Notes: generated from the letters alone by a model not told the origin. DNA of 64,000 bases from Megalobrama amblycephala (GCF_018812025.1 NC_063054.1:5517582-5581581); one strand, 5' to 3'; shown: positions 11,525 to 23,687, numbered from the stretch's first letter. Translations and numbers: made by a program.

Positions 11525-12783
11525 TACAACCCAAATTCCGGAAATGTTGGGAAATGTTTTAAATTTGAATAAAATGAAAACTAAAAGACTTTTAAATCAC
11601 ATGAGCCAACATTTTATTCACTATATAGCATTATATAGCATTTCAAATTTGATGCCTGCTACAGGTCTCAAAATAGTTGGGACAGGGGTATGTTTACCAT
11701 GGTGTAGCCATCTCCTCTTCTTTTCAAAACAGTTTGAAGACGTCTGGGCATCGAGGTTATGAGTTTCTGGAGTTGGTGTTGGAATTTGGTCCCATTCTTG
11801 CCTGATGTAGGTTTCCAGCTGCTGAAGAGTTCGTGGTCGTCTTTCGTTTAATGATGCGCCAAATATTCTCTAAAGGTGAAAGATCTGGACTGCAGGCAGG
11901 CCAATTCAGCACCCAGACTCTTCTACGATGAATCCATGCTGTTGTAATAGTGTAGTATATGGTTTTGCATTGTCCTGCTGAAATACACAAGGCCTTCCCT
12001 GAAATAGACGTCATCTGAAGGGGAGCATATGTTGCTCTAAAACTTTTATATACCTTTCAGCATTCATAGTGCCCATAAGCTGCCCATGCCATATGCACTT
12101 ATGCACCCCCATACCATCAGAGATGCTGGCTTTTGAACTGAATGCTGATAACACGCTGGAAGGTCTCCCTCCTCTTTAGCCTGGAGGACACGGCGTCCGT
12201 GATTTCTAACAAGAATGTCAAATTTGGACTCGTCTGACCATAGAACACTTTTCCACTTTGAAACAGTCCATTTTAAATAAGCCTTGGCCCACAGGACACG
12301 ACAGCACTTCTGGACCATGTTCACATATGGCTTCCTTTTTATATGATAGAGCTTTAGTTGGCATCTGCAGATGGCACGGCGGATTGTGTTTACCGACAAT
12401 CTTCATTCTCCTGGGCCCATTTAATAATGTCATTGACACAATCATGCCGATGAGTGATGCAGTGTCATCTGAGGGCCCGAAGACCATGGGCATCCAATAA
12501 AGGTCTTGAGCCTTGTCCCTCACGCACAGAGATTTCCAAAGTTTCTCTGAATCTTTTGATGATGTTATGCACTGTAGATTTGCAAAGCCTTTGCAATTTG
12601 ACGTTAAGGAACATTGTTTTTAAAGTATTCCACAATCTTCCACAAACAAGTGTTTAAACATTTGTTATGTTATCTATGTTCTAATTGTGAATAAAACATT
12701 GGCTCATGTGATTTGAAAGTCTTTTAGTTTTCATTTTATTCAAATTTAAAAAACGTCTCAACATTTCTGGAATTCAGGTTGTA
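11525..12783 (-). mobile_element. Decayed Tc1/mariner-family transposon
   Basis: About 1.26 kb flanked by TA. Inverted repeats of roughly 90-100 bp match well: left TACAACCCAAATTCCGGAAA, right in reverse complement TACAACCTGAATTCCAGAAA. Both continue through 'tttgaataaaatgaaaac' and 'aatcacatgagccaa'. The interior holds a broken Tc1 transposase on the minus strand. The element lies in the intron between coding exons 2 and 3 of the ARHGAP20-like gene. Its right end is only about 18 bp from the splice donor of exon 2. Confidence 0.9.
11757..12523 (-). pseudogene. Tc1 transposase remnant
   Basis: Separate frames on the minus strand carry characteristic Tc1 DDE pieces: WSDESKFDI (first catalytic Asp block), [13 protein letters not shown], and WPACSPDLSPLENIWRIIKR (last catalytic block with the PDLxPLENxW motif). 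They are split among frames by small indels and stops, and no helix-turn-helix N-terminus is intact. It cannot make a working enzyme. Confidence 0.9.
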
Positions 12784-12803
12784 AATAAAATGCAGTCACA
12801 TAC

Positions 12804-12889
12804 CTTATTGGGCTCCAAGACATTCCTAAAGCCTTTCCCAGCACCAGGTTTGGTGCAGAACGTCTCCTCTGAGACAGACCCCGCAGGTG
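12804..12889 (-). CDS. ARHGAP20-like Rho GTPase-activating protein, coding exon 2
   Basis: An 86-nt exon with acceptor TATACAG and donor GTATGT. It begins in phase 0 and encodes HLRGLSQRRRSAPNLVLGKA followed by LGMSWSPI. The RRRSAPxLxLxKAL block is the segment that precedes the PH domain in ARHGAP20. It ends two bases into an Arg codon completed at 11018. The basic RRRS motif could be a kinase site (inference). The upstream partner in phase 0 is the short exon at 23911-23940. Confidence 0.75.
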
Positions 12890-13440
12890 CTGTATAAAAC
12901 AGTCATTATTTTATTCATCGTTCTTTTATTTTACTTACTTTGTTCAATTGTATATATTTATTCTGTTAATTCAACTACAAACCATAGGAACAAGAACAGG
13001 TATATTTTTGTGTGGTTGTATCTTACTGAGCAGATGAAAAAGTTGATAGCAGAAAGATGATACACATATTCAACTAACATTTGTTCCATAAACGCTGCTT
13101 TCAGAAGTCAAATACTGTATATTTAAATGTCTTTGTTTAATAATGAAGTAAATTACCAGCAATTAATATATCTTGGGGAATATCAAAAAGGGAAAGAAAA
13201 AAAAAAAAAACAGACTATGATAGATAATAAAAATGTTGTTTAGTGACTTTTGCACTAACACAAATTTTATATTTCATTGGATCTTCTTCTTATTATTGAT
13301 ACTGGATTTTTTTTAACCCTATTAGGTTGGTTTATTAACAAATGCCATGTATGGTTGTTTATTTTGTATTTTTTTATATTGTTGTTTTTCTTTCTCTCTC
13401 AGCCATGGCCGTGTTTTGGCTGAAAGTGCTATATAAATGC
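12890..13440. other. Start of large intron 1 (ARHGAP20-like gene)
   Basis: AT-rich, no recognised element. Intron 1 is inferred to run from 12890 to 23910, about 11 kb. Confidence 0.5.
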
Positions 13441-13516
13441 CTCATTCATTCATTCATTCATTCATTCATTCATTCATTCATTCATTCATTCATTCATTCA
13501 TTCATTCATTCATTCA
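13441..13516. repeat. (ATTC)n microsatellite
   Basis: About 19 perfect tetranucleotide units. It gives spurious Ser-Phe-Ile-His repeats in all forward frames. Confidence 0.95.
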
Positions 13517-13713
13517 AGCATTTCATGGTGTGGCCATTGTGACCATTGTGTGTGTTCTGTGCTTGTTGTCCTGGCATTCATCCCTGAACTGTGCCTCAGG
13601 AGCTGTGGGTCATTGCATTTTATTTCATCACTACAGCTGGCACTGCTTGTTTGGACATTTTATGTTTATGCTTTGGCAAAAATTACAAAAACATAAAAAC
13701 ACAGCTTTACTGA

Positions 13714-13714
13714 A

Positions 13715-13742
<28 letters not shown>
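13714..13742. repeat. (CA)n microsatellite
   Basis: Short perfect CA tract. Confidence 0.9.
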
Positions 13743-13745
<3 letters not shown>

Positions 13746-14219
13746 CAGTTTTATCTTTCATTTCATCATTGTAATGTGCACCCCCTTTTTTTAAGCAATT
13801 TTGCAATTTTTGCCATTTTTGTTTAGATGTAGTGAGTTTGCAGGGATCTTTCATGTTTATAGCTTGTGCAGCTCTTTAATCACTGGTTCAATAGAGAATA
13901 AAGTAATTAATTACTATACTAATTACATTTTCAACAGTGTAATTATATAACTGTACTAATTACTCTTTCTAAAAAGTATTCCATTACTTATTACTAATTA
14001 CTTTCTAAGTCAACCTCGACCAGCTGAAAAATACAAGGATAAAGTGCAAAAAGATGATAAATGCAAGTGAATGAGTAGGGTGTTACTATGGGAGTTACAA
14101 GTTAATCTTATGGAAAGATAAACTGTTTCTCTAGAAGAAATAAGGAAAACTGAATTCTGAATTCAACAAATAAACCAATAGTTCAAGAGTTCACATGTAC
14201 ATATAATTCAATAGAATAA

Positions 14220-15430
14220 AAGTTATGCATATTTGGCGTGCTGTCCAGGGGGAGGGCTCCAAGCTCGGAATATTGGCCCGAACCCAGAGTACTCCCCCCG
14301 GTGTGGTAAAAATAGATAGAACTAGAAGTGAGGAGATGGGGTGGAGGAGGGATGCTGATAAACTCTCAAATGAACAGAGGTAAGTCTGCTGTATTTATAC
14401 CTCTAGTCATTGGTTGAGTTGATTAACTGAATGCTCTCCACCTGTGCTAATTAGATTAATTATCTGAACCTGCACCTCCCGAATTTTGTTAATAAAACAT
14501 CATATTATTCATCAACTGATATCAGCTTTGCAAAATCTAATGCAAATTAGATAATCATATACTGAAAATATACACTAATGCCAAGGTCTCTGGAAAGAGG
14601 TTTGGTAAGTGATATTTCCATCTGCTTGGTTGTGCTGAATCCGAGGGTGATGTCTTCCACTTTTTGTGCTGGGCAGCGTTGCAGTGGGAAGAAAGGAGTT
14701 GGAATCTGTTTCAAAGCCTTGAACACCAAGTACTTGTGAACGTTGAACTCCTGGAGCACAGAGAAGGTCCTTTTCCTGAAACACGCAGAAGAAGAAGCAT
14801 TGAAGAAGCCTTGAAGGTTCTGATATCTGTGCAGAAGATCCTTATTCTCTGGAACACGCAGACGGAAGGATCTTTAGATTCTGAAGTCAGTGCAGATCCG
14901 GGTAGTCTGGAACAAGCAGATTCTGGAGGATCTCTGATGAGAGGATTTTGAATTTGGTGCAGAAGATATTTTGAAGATGGTGGGCTAAGCTTGTAGTTGC
15001 AGTAAATTCACTTCTTGCAGAACTTCATTGTTTCTCTCTTTAGAGCTTCAGAGTTTTGAGAGAGCAACTTCACAACTCTGTGGAGTTGGACTTAGCTTAG
15101 CACATCTTGGGACCGGAACCTTAAACCGGGACTGGAACAGGAACTGGAGTCTGGAACCAGAACGGGAACCTGCAGTAACCCGGAACCTGGAACCATTCTC
15201 CAGCCTTTTAATCTGTCCCGAGAAGGAGGGGATGCAAATTGGCACCTTTCAGATCCAGTGTTTTGATTGGCTGATGCTGTCAGAGGTGGCCACTGGATGG
15301 TCCCCTTCTTGCACAAGGTTAATTTGTAATAGCTTAAAGTTCATGTTTAGAACAAGGTTTTTCCTATGCATAATTCACTTTCCAAACCAGTTTCATATTA
15401 ACCTAGGCATCGTGCTAAAAACATAAAGAC
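14220..15430. other. Unclassified intronic block with tandem motifs
   Basis: Sequence here is more GC-rich than its surroundings. It contains degenerate internal repeats: 'ggaacacgcag', 'gcagaagat' and 'gattctg' phrases recur between 14760 and 14960, and a GGAAC-type minisatellite follows (15110-15195). Frames remain open for about 95-130 codons on the plus strand, but their composition follows the repeats and I recognise no domain. It may be the leader or LTR region of an old retroelement; this is only a guess. Confidence 0.35.
15110..15195. repeat. GGAAC-type minisatellite
   Basis: Roughly a dozen GGAAC/GGGAC units, each followed by a few variable bases (ggaacc, ggaaca, ggaact, gggaac). 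Confidence 0.7.
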
Positions 15431-15984
15431 CAAACATCATTTAGTTATATTGAACTTTTACCTATGCATTAATGTATACCTTAATAGGTAAGTTTGTATA
15501 TTTTGCATGTACACAAACAGCACTAATTAAGTATATAGAGTTCTGTTAATAGAAATGGAGAAGATTTGCTCTATTTTGTCCACTGTGTGTCCATTTGTGT
15601 CTTTTGTGACGTCAAGCCACATGGCAAAACCTGTCTGGTGAGTGGAAGTTAGTTCACACCTCAGGTTTTAGGATTGAGGGACTGGGGTGAACAATGGGGC
15701 AAAATGGTGAAAGGATTAGCCTGCTCAATGACATGCTAATGCCATCATTCTTCCTTTGCACAAATGGTCAGGGTGATTGTCTTTGCAGGCTTATCTGCTA
15801 GCCTATCTATTTCCTTGTTTGCTTCTCTTGGAGGTTTGAGTTCTGGGGTCCTGTGCTTTTCATTATGATTGATGTAATGTTGGTGTCTGTCCTCATGTCT
15901 GCCTGCTGATCACTACATACGTCATGTCGTACCGGAAGCTCATGACTTTATAACGTTTTAAATAAAGATACTTGTCTTATACAA

Positions 15985-16215
15985 ATGCATTGATTCGCTT
16001 CAGAAGGCCTTTATTAACTCCCTGGAGTCATATGGAATCTTTTTTTTTATTTTTTTTTTTTTATGGATGGATGCATTTTTTCTGTCTTCAGAATTTGGGC
16101 TACCATTCACAACCATTATAAACTTTGGAGGACAAGGGATACTTTTAAATATATCTCTGATTGCCTATATACATGCCTATATTTTAATTTTGGGGTGGAC
16201 TATCCCTTTAAATGT
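15985..16215. repeat. Right part of a 'gtgaactatccctttaa' family DNA repeat
   Basis: Ends in 'ggtggactatccctttaaa'. The interior has 'ccctggagtcatatgg' and 'atggatggatgca', phrases typical of a common cyprinid repeat whose other fragments lie at about 29780, 33905-34014, 47995-48085 and 57520-57575. The left end is missing. Confidence 0.55.
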
Positions 16216-16303
16216 TTGAAAAATTAAAGAGTAAAGAGTACTTTACTTTCTCAAGGGAAAATTAAATTACTGTAATTAATTACACACTGAGAATGAAGTA
16301 TAT

Positions 16304-18709
16304 TACAGTTTTTCTCAAATGCTAAAACACAAAAGCCAATCCTCTAAACCAAATGACCAGTTGTCTAAACACATTTACTAAATCTAGCCATCATTTTCCA
16401 ATATCATAAACACATTTCATATGAAGACACAATTCACAAAACACAATCCTCCGTTCTCATAAATCTCAACACATTTTTCTTTGCTAAAACACAAGTTGCA
16501 AAAGAACTCTGCTCATATTCTCAAATGAAAGCTCATGTGATGCAAAATGCTTGCCACAGTCAGCAATATTTGAACACAATGAACACACCTGGCGTCATTC
16601 ATTACACACAACGACTCAAAATTGAAGACACTTGTTGCTAATGCTGTGACCACATGTATAAAAGCAAGTTCAGAGTGCACAGTTTGCTGAAGATTCCAAA
16701 CAAACACAATGGATGAAGGCAGAATCAGGGGAAGAGGAATTCGAGTCAGAGGAGGGAGAAGAGCTGGCCATGGAAGAAGAGGAGCAGGCCAACGAGGAAG
16801 AGGAGTTCAAATCAGAGGAGGAAGAGGAGCAGGCCAACAAGGGAGAGGAGAAGGTCCAGGAGGGAGAGCAAGACAACCTCGCACCATCATTACGGACGAG
16901 ATGCGAGCAACAGTCATTGACCATGTCATTGTCCATGGCATGACAATGGCTGAAGCAGGACTACGAGTCTGTCCAAACCTGAGTAGGTTCACCGTGGCCA
17001 CCATTATCAGGGCATTCAGACAACACAACAGGTATTGTACTCTATTGCTTTCTTTGTCACAATACAATTTTACAAGCCTGTGAAAGTAGTCTATTGGTTT
17101 CAAATCAGTTGTTACTGTATTGTAAAACGTCAATTGACAACACATGTTTCTTTCTTTAGAGTTGAAAGAATGCCACATAGAGGTGGGAGGGTTGCCATAT
17201 TTACAGCGGCACAAGAAACCCTCATTGTGGATATGGTTCGTGAGAACAACCTCATCAGACTCCGGGAGATCAGAGACAAAGTCATTGCCGATAATGTCAA
17301 CTTTGAGAGCATTGATGATGTCAGCTTGGCCACAATAGACCGAGTTCTCCGGCGCCAAAAGATGCGGATGAAACAGGTCTATAGGGTTCCCTTGGAGCTC
17401 AACTCTGCGCGACACAAAGACCTACGTTACGAGTATGTGCAAGTAAGTATACATCCATGTTCACAGTATAGTTAGTGGACATACTGTGTTGCTCAGTGGC
17501 CTACATTACTTCTGGACAATACTGTGCTACCTGACTGACTATTGTTCTGAACACCTGTGCACTTTCATATTTTCACAGAGGATATTACAGTTGGACGCGA
17601 TGGCCAGACCTCATGAGTACCTCTTCCTGGATGAGGCTGGCTTCAACCTGCAGAAATGAAGACAAAGAGGCCATAACATCATTGGCCAAAGAGCCATCAC
17701 TGAGATTCCTGGCCAAGGGGTGGGGGGATTGGGGATTGTCCACCGGCATGCTGTCCTTGGGTTTAAAACCCAACGACACCTTCCTAGAGGAGCTAAAAGA
17801 CATCGTCCTGGACCGCCAACAACACCATCCTGGGCCCGCACATCACATTTATGTGATCATTTGGGACAATGTACGCTTCCACAAAACAAACCAAATCAGA
17901 GAGTTTCACCACCAACAGTAACCACTTTTAAACATCTGTCTGCCACCCTACTCCCCTTTCCTGAACCCTATAGAGGAGTTCTTCTCATCGTGGAGATGGA
18001 AGGTTTATGACAGACAACCATACACTAGAGAGAACCTCCTAAGGGCAATGGAGCTGGCCTGTGTTGACATCCCAGTGGAGGCCTTCCAAGGATGGATTTG
18101 CCATTCCAGGGCGTTTTTCCCGCAGTGCCTGGCAAGAGACAATATAGCCTGCGACGTGGATGAGGTGATGTGGCCCGATGCAGCTCAGCGACATGATGCC
18201 GCACAGTGATTGTGGTGTGTGGTGTGAATAAAGTAAATAAAAAAAACTTCACACCCTGATCATGTTTTCAAGAGTACTGTTGTGTGCAATAGATTCTATT
18301 TTTGCATTGAGTTGTGTTACAGTAGTGTACATGCAGAATTTACTATAGATTTATACTCTTCGTATGAAACTCACAAATCTAAATGCCTAATCCTCTGCAG
18401 AGATCTAAGAACATCCATTACTGTAAAGTTTCTAAAAATATGCATTGGCAGTTATGAAACAAAGAACCTTCTCACAAATTGAGCATTGTGTTGTAAATGC
18501 TCAATTGTTTTGCTGTAGTGTGTAATGATGTGTATAGTGTTTACATTTTTGAAAGCTTCGAGCTGCTCTTTTGGTGTGAAAGTTTGAGTTTTGAAGTGAG
18601 AAGGTGTGGTTGTGTTTATGTAGCTTTAGAAAAGGGTGTTGTGTTTAGACATTGGGGAACATGGAGGAAACGTTTGTGAAATGTGTTTTAGCATTTGAGA
18701 AAAACTGTA
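16304..18709 (+). mobile_element. IS630/Tc1-mariner-type transposon, near full length
   Basis: A 2.4-kb element with 27-bp terminal inverted repeats: left TACAGTTTTTCTCAAATGCT... at 16304-16330, and its reverse complement at 18683-18709, perfect by eye. Both ends carry TA, the usual target of this superfamily. It carries one split transposase gene on the plus strand (16709-18209) and an AATAAA-containing 3' region near 18227. Two shorter relatives are nested at 26677-29758. Confidence 0.9.
16709..18209 (+). pseudogene. Intron-containing IS630-type transposase, recently inactivated
   Basis: Exon 1 (16709-17031) has an Arg/Gly-rich N-terminus followed by a helix-turn-helix region (EMRATVIDHVIVHGMTMAEA). 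Exon 2 (17160-17442) has RGGRVAIFTAAQETLIVDMV, a second DNA-binding part. Exon 3 starts at 17579 and shows the catalytic blocks: FLDEAGFNL, IIWDNVRFH, then NPIEEFFSSWRWKVYD and a conserved tail (GWICHSRAFFPQCLARDN, DVDEVMWPD) ending at TGA 18207-18209. Both introns have GT...AG ends. Breaks: TGA right after FNLQK (a CGA-to-TGA type change), a frameshift in the G-run near 17717-17730, and a stop at 17919-17921. The DDE blocks are otherwise intact. Confidence 0.88.
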
Positions 18710-19880
18710 AATCTATATTGTAATGATTAGTAATAACTTGGTCAGTTGTATGACACAGACATTTGCTCTCAACATTAATTCTTAAGTCTTAATAAAATGT
18801 GATTGTACATCATTTTAATCATATTTCTTATAAATGCTCCACTTATATATTAATTTATTTAAAAAACAATTAGCAAATATTACATTGTACCTTTAAAAAA
18901 ATTAGTTTTTACTACTGAAGAATATGTAATTACAAACCACGTCCACAGAATATGTTTACATAATGATCGTCACAAGCTAAATTATGCCATACAGCTACAC
19001 AACGTCAAATTATATTTGCTAAAATTCTATGGCTTATCTAGACTTAAATAAGAGAATGACTTTGACTTAAAAATGTGCAGGTTCACATTTTTTAAAGGCA
19101 GACTGCATCAGAACAGTATTAAGGGACATTTACATACGCCATAGAAATGCACAACAATCATACAAGAACAATTCAGCACCTTTGAGGTTAAGTGTCTTTA
19201 ACACAGCAGGGATGCAGAGCATTGAGGATGGAGAAAGGTTAGGGGTCACCCACATCAAGCATGTTTTTGTTAGAAGTTATTCATTCTGCAATCATCTTTT
19301 CACTTTTTCAACCTTTTCAACACATCTTTACATAACTGCTTTGCTTGTGCACCTCCTATTGGTTAAGAAATGAATGATCTCTAGTGGAGAAAACATTCTG
19401 TGATCTTTCAAGAACAGGTCTCATTATTTCCTTTCAAAGAAATAGGTTTTGTAAACCTCTGAACATCTAAAACGAGACTGAACATTCTGTTCTCTTATTA
19501 GGACCGGACTTGGCTCAGATTGAGCTGCATTTTTCACTCTTTCTTTGTTAAAGTTCATTAATCTGAGCAAGGGTCATTTACACTTTATGCAAGATTAAAC
19601 CTCCTCTTTCGTCTTCTTTTGTTTTTAATCACACTACTTGTCACTGATCTCCACTGATTTGGCTTCTTTAACGACATTCTTCAATGATATTCAGGCTAAA
19701 TCCTGATTCACAGTGGATCCAAAAAGCATGGTCACTTTTAAAATTTCCTGAATGCTATTGGATGACTTACAAAACATCAAACCAGTGGCATTTGTGAACA
19801 ATTGAGATTTTCTTAGAACTTTATTTATTGGAGCCATTTTGTAATTACATTTAAACAAGACCTATTAATCCTTTTTAAAG
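18710..19880. other. Intronic sequence, no feature recognised
   Basis: AT-rich sequence continuing intron 1 of the ARHGAP20-like gene. No inverted repeats, exons or RNA genes stood out. Confidence 0.5.
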
Positions 19881-20092
19881 GGCCAGTTGTGGCCTAACGG
19901 TTAAAGAGTCAAACTGGTAACCTGAAAGTTGCAGGTTTGAGTCTCAATACAAGCAGGAAATGACTTTTTCAGCAAGGCACCTAACCTCTAATTGCTCCCT
20001 GGGCGCCACAGCAAAATGGTTGCCCACTGCTCTGTGTGCGTGCACACTAACTGGGTTACTATACTTGGCTTCACATGTCACTTTTAAAGTCT
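19881..20092 (+). mobile_element. V-SINE-type (DANA/HE1-like) tRNA-derived SINE
   Basis: The head is tRNA-like: A-box region 'ttgtggcctaacggttaaag' and B-box 'gcaggtttgagtctc' (GGTTTGAGTCT against consensus GGTTCGANTCC). It is followed by the conserved central domain of fish V-SINEs ('gcaaggcacctaacctctaattgctccctgggcgcc', interrupted only by substitutions) and 'tgcccactgctctgtgtg'. The 3' tail is weakly defined. Confidence 0.85.
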
Positions 20093-20109
20093 TGATTTTG
20101 GTCTTCACT

Positions 20110-20570
20110 ACCATAGGCTTGAATGTTTAAAAAAAAACACCTTATTTTTCTCATATTTTACATTGTTGCAGCTCCTCTCTTCCCAGTCTGTCAGTAACGC
20201 TCCTTCTGAACAGCGCAATGTGCACTGATTGGTCGACTGGACCAATGTGCTGTGATTGGTCAACTGCTTCGAGAGTGTTTTGGAAATGTCACACTCCCTT
20301 ACCATAACCGCGTTTGATCCAGGGTGGATAAAACAGTGTCTCTTGGACATGATGACAACACACTACTAACGCAACTCAAATCAGGCCTTGTGCAGGAATT
20401 ATTTAAAAGAGGACAATTGTGATGGAAACACATTGTGAAGGAAACACATGACTACAACTGAGCCGCTTAAAAACAGTTCTTACTGATATAGAGAATAGCT
20501 CCCTTTGCAGTGACTTTTTGCTTTGCAACTTTGCAGATCTTTTTCATGCTCAAACAGCAACATTACACAG
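20110..20570. mobile_element. Degenerate copy of the TTAA-element family (see 25368 and 58192)
   Basis: Shares ordered phrases with the elements at 25368-26475 and 58192-58872: 'attggtcaactgcttcgag', 'ggaaatgtcacactcccttaccataa', 'gcaactttgcagatctttttcatgctc', 'aacagcaacattacacag'. Termini are eroded and the short ORF is lost. Confidence 0.6.
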
Positions 20571-21559
20571 TAGGGCTGTGTCTGAAATCACCCACTGCAA
20601 CCATTTGTAAATTTAATGCATCTGGCTTCCAGTGTCATTTGCTTCCAGTTATTTTTAACTGTACAAAACAGCTTGTTACGCTGCTTGATATTGCAAACTT
20701 GTATTTCTTGCAATATTGTATTGTCTTAATTATAAACACGCTGGTTTGTAACGCAAGCAGTTTTACAGTTTACTGCACTTTGATATTCTTCTCGTTTCCC
20801 TATAGCAGCTAAAACATCACAGAACATCACAGAAAATATCTTACTTCCACTTTGAAATAAGCTGGATGCACTTAAATAGGGCACTATTTCAGGGGACAGC
20901 CATTTGTAGTGGTATCCGAAATCATAGTGGACGTTATCGAGTGCACTCATACACCACAATGCACCGCAATAACGAGTCTACAACCGATGTACGCTCAACA
21001 GCTAGAGAATACCAATAATGCACTGTGAGAATGTGAATGAATTCCTGCATCTTACCAGAAGATGGCACCTACAGCTGAATCATCCATCCATCAAATTTCC
21101 AAACCACTGGTCCAATGTTGGTACAGCGTAATATCATACAGGTACAAATACCCTTTTAATTGATTATTAAATTGTTTAATTAAGGTTTATACATGCTAGT
21201 TTCCATTACAGAGTGCAAGTTAAATTTTTTCATTACTACCTGGAGCTGCCAGTTTGGCCAAGTTTCAAATAATTATTAAACAGTAAGCGCAAACTATGCA
21301 AAAGCAGCAGCACTTCCGGCACACTCAGTGTCCGAATTCACTCACTCCTTTTCATTCACTTCCTCAAGTGGACTATATTAGTGGAGTAATGTATTGAATA
21401 GTGAATGAGGGTATAGGGGGCAATTTCAGACACAGCCTTTGTGCCCTAGCAGAGTAACCTCAGGTGTAGTTCCATCACATTATGGACATATTCTACCAAT
21501 GTTTGACATCCAGAAAATATCCAAATACTTTTAGTCTAACCAAAGACTATAGAATAACA

Positions 21560-22020
21560 CAAGACGTGTCACTCGTATTGTTTTGATTGGGAGAAAGTGT
21601 AACGCGCAATATGGCGGATTAAGTCCCGCCTTCTAAATAAGAGCCAATCGCAGACTGGTAAAGTCATCGCGTCACTTCAGCGGCCTTTAGAATCACCGGT
21701 TTCTATAGAAACAGTCAGACGCGCGCCTCCAAAGAGACGCGCATTTAGGTCTGCGCATGCGCATTAGCTTGATCCAGCCTGAAAAATACAGTTTTTTTGT
21801 CATGATTCGAGCGTTTAGAAACTAAATCTATGAGCCGGTTGTTGTTTGATTTCATTGGTGATTTAAAATATGAAATTTATTCGTAAGGTTGGCGAACAGT
21901 TTTGGAGAATTTGATGTTTCCCCATTCAAAGAGATTGCATGATGCCCAGGATGCCCGAGAGGCGTTTCAAAGATGGCCGCCGAGTGAAATGACTTGTCTT
22001 AAAGGGACTTTGGTCTAACA
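21560..22020. other. Local CpG-rich block
   Basis: An isolated CpG-dense patch ('aacgcgcaatatggcgg', 'cagacgcgcgcctcc', 'gacgcgcatttaggtctgcgcatgcgc') ends in 'aaagatggccgccgagtg' and 'aaagggactttggtc'. It holds CCAAT (21652-21656, 'gagccaatcgca') and YY1-like (AAGATGGCCGCC) motifs. No exon is visible. It may be a repeat-borne promoter rather than a gene promoter. Confidence 0.4.
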
Positions 22021-23016
22021 TACACTTGAACATAGGCCTATGGCATTTATTCATAAGTGTGGATGACTATAGTGTCCTAATACTTTTTTGGGGACACTGT
22101 ATAAAAGTGGATAAGCTATACTTATTATTTTAGTGCATGTTATCAACACATCTTGTAAAGCCAACAAATTTGTTTGACATTTTTCAAATCCAATTCATTA
22201 TGAAACACAAATAGTGCAGTCAAGAATTTGCTAAAGCAGGCATGTTGGGTAAAGGCGATTACAATTATTGTGTAAACTGTCATTGCATAATTAATTATGC
22301 ATTCATATGTGAACAATGAAGAATTTCCTTTAGTATGCGCTTTAATATTCACATATTACAGAGTTCAAGAATCTCAACATGAGTCCCGCTAAAGGGCAAA
22401 AACTATTCAAGCACAGCATGCATCAGTTATTTAGTAAATATTAATGCAACATGGCATAATTACAGAGCCTTCCTGGAACCTTCTTCCGCACTATTGCATT
22501 CTGGGGCAATTATGTGGCCCCAAACAATGATCATTTGTTCACGCAGACAGTGAAAAACAAGTCTGTGTCATTTGTATAGCATGGAGCCAATTTATCAGTC
22601 TGTCTGAGATTGGCAAAGGACTCTGGCTTTAAAAAGGAGAAATAGGCACTTTATACATAGGAAAATAAATTTTACGCCATCAAATTCCTCTATTCAAAAC
22701 TGAATTCTTCACTGTATGAGAGTCTTCAATGAATAACAGTGAAGTGATAGCAAGCTATACTCCACTCATAGTGTTCCACTGTAAGAAACATGTCACTTTC
22801 TTATTTTTTTTAATAGGTAAACAAACTATTTAATCAAACAAATAATCAAACCAATTAAAAAACACAAACAAATAAATATAAATATTAAAAATATAGAACA
22901 ATTCATAATTATGTATAATAATTCAATTAATAAATACATTTTTTTTTTAATTGTATCACTTTCTGATAGAATTAAACTAAAGGGTAACAAAAATGTTTGG
23001 CATGTCAATTAGTAAG

Positions 23017-23213
23017 GAATGAATGAATGAATGAATGAATGAATGAATGAATGAATGAATGAATGAACGAACGAATGAATAAATGAATGAATCAGTCAAT
23101 CAATCAATCTGTCAATGAACGAATCAATCAGTCAATTAATCAATCAATTAATCAACCAACCAACCAACCAACCAACCAACCAACCAACCAACCAATAAAT
23201 CAATCAATCAATA
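23017..23213. repeat. Compound tetranucleotide microsatellite (GAAT/CAAT/CCAA)
   Basis: A GAAT tract drifts into CAAT/AATC units and then a perfect CCAA run (23157-23193), finishing in CAAT. Neighbouring motifs differ by one base, as expected from stepwise mutation of one array. Confidence 0.9.
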
Positions 23214-23371
23214 ATATTTTACTTGTATCACTCTCTGATACAATCATGCTATGGTAATATCAATTTATTAGTATGCTAATAAGTGCATATTTGAAAATTG
23301 TTATTTCAGATGTATATTACAAAATAAAATATATAGGACTTAAGTTGAAGACTTGCACTTAATGCAAGTCT

Positions 23372-23547
23372 ACAACTTAGGTCCACATCATGTATAAAAC
23401 ATGGCACAAACATTGAATAATGCTATAATAGTTTTAAAGTCTTAAAGTTAATATAATCGACAACTTAGGTCCACATCATGTATAAAACATGGCACAAACA
23501 TTGAATAATGCTATAATAGTTTTAAAGTCTTAAAGTTAATATAATCG
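23372..23547. repeat. 88-bp perfect tandem duplication
   Basis: ACAACTTAGGTCCACATC... at 23372 repeats at 23460 with no difference seen over 88 bp, ending 'gttaatataatcgac'. It is a recent duplication or an assembly artefact. Confidence 0.9.
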
Positions 23548-23687
23548 ACACCAAACACATTGTATAATGAAAACAAAGTACATTTTTTACATTTTAAAAC
23601 AAATTGTACAAAAAAACCTTATTATTGTGAATTGGAAACTTGAGAATAAGAAGCTATAGTCTCTAAATAGTCTCTTTATGATACAAT

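Noticed and set aside
13342..13826. Ser-Phe-Ile-His repeat ORFs
   Set aside because: The ATTC microsatellite reads open in all forward frames.
14664..15426. Two plus-strand ORFs (95 and 132 codons)
   Set aside because: Their sequence follows local tandem motifs and the GGAAC minisatellite, with no splice partners or known domain.
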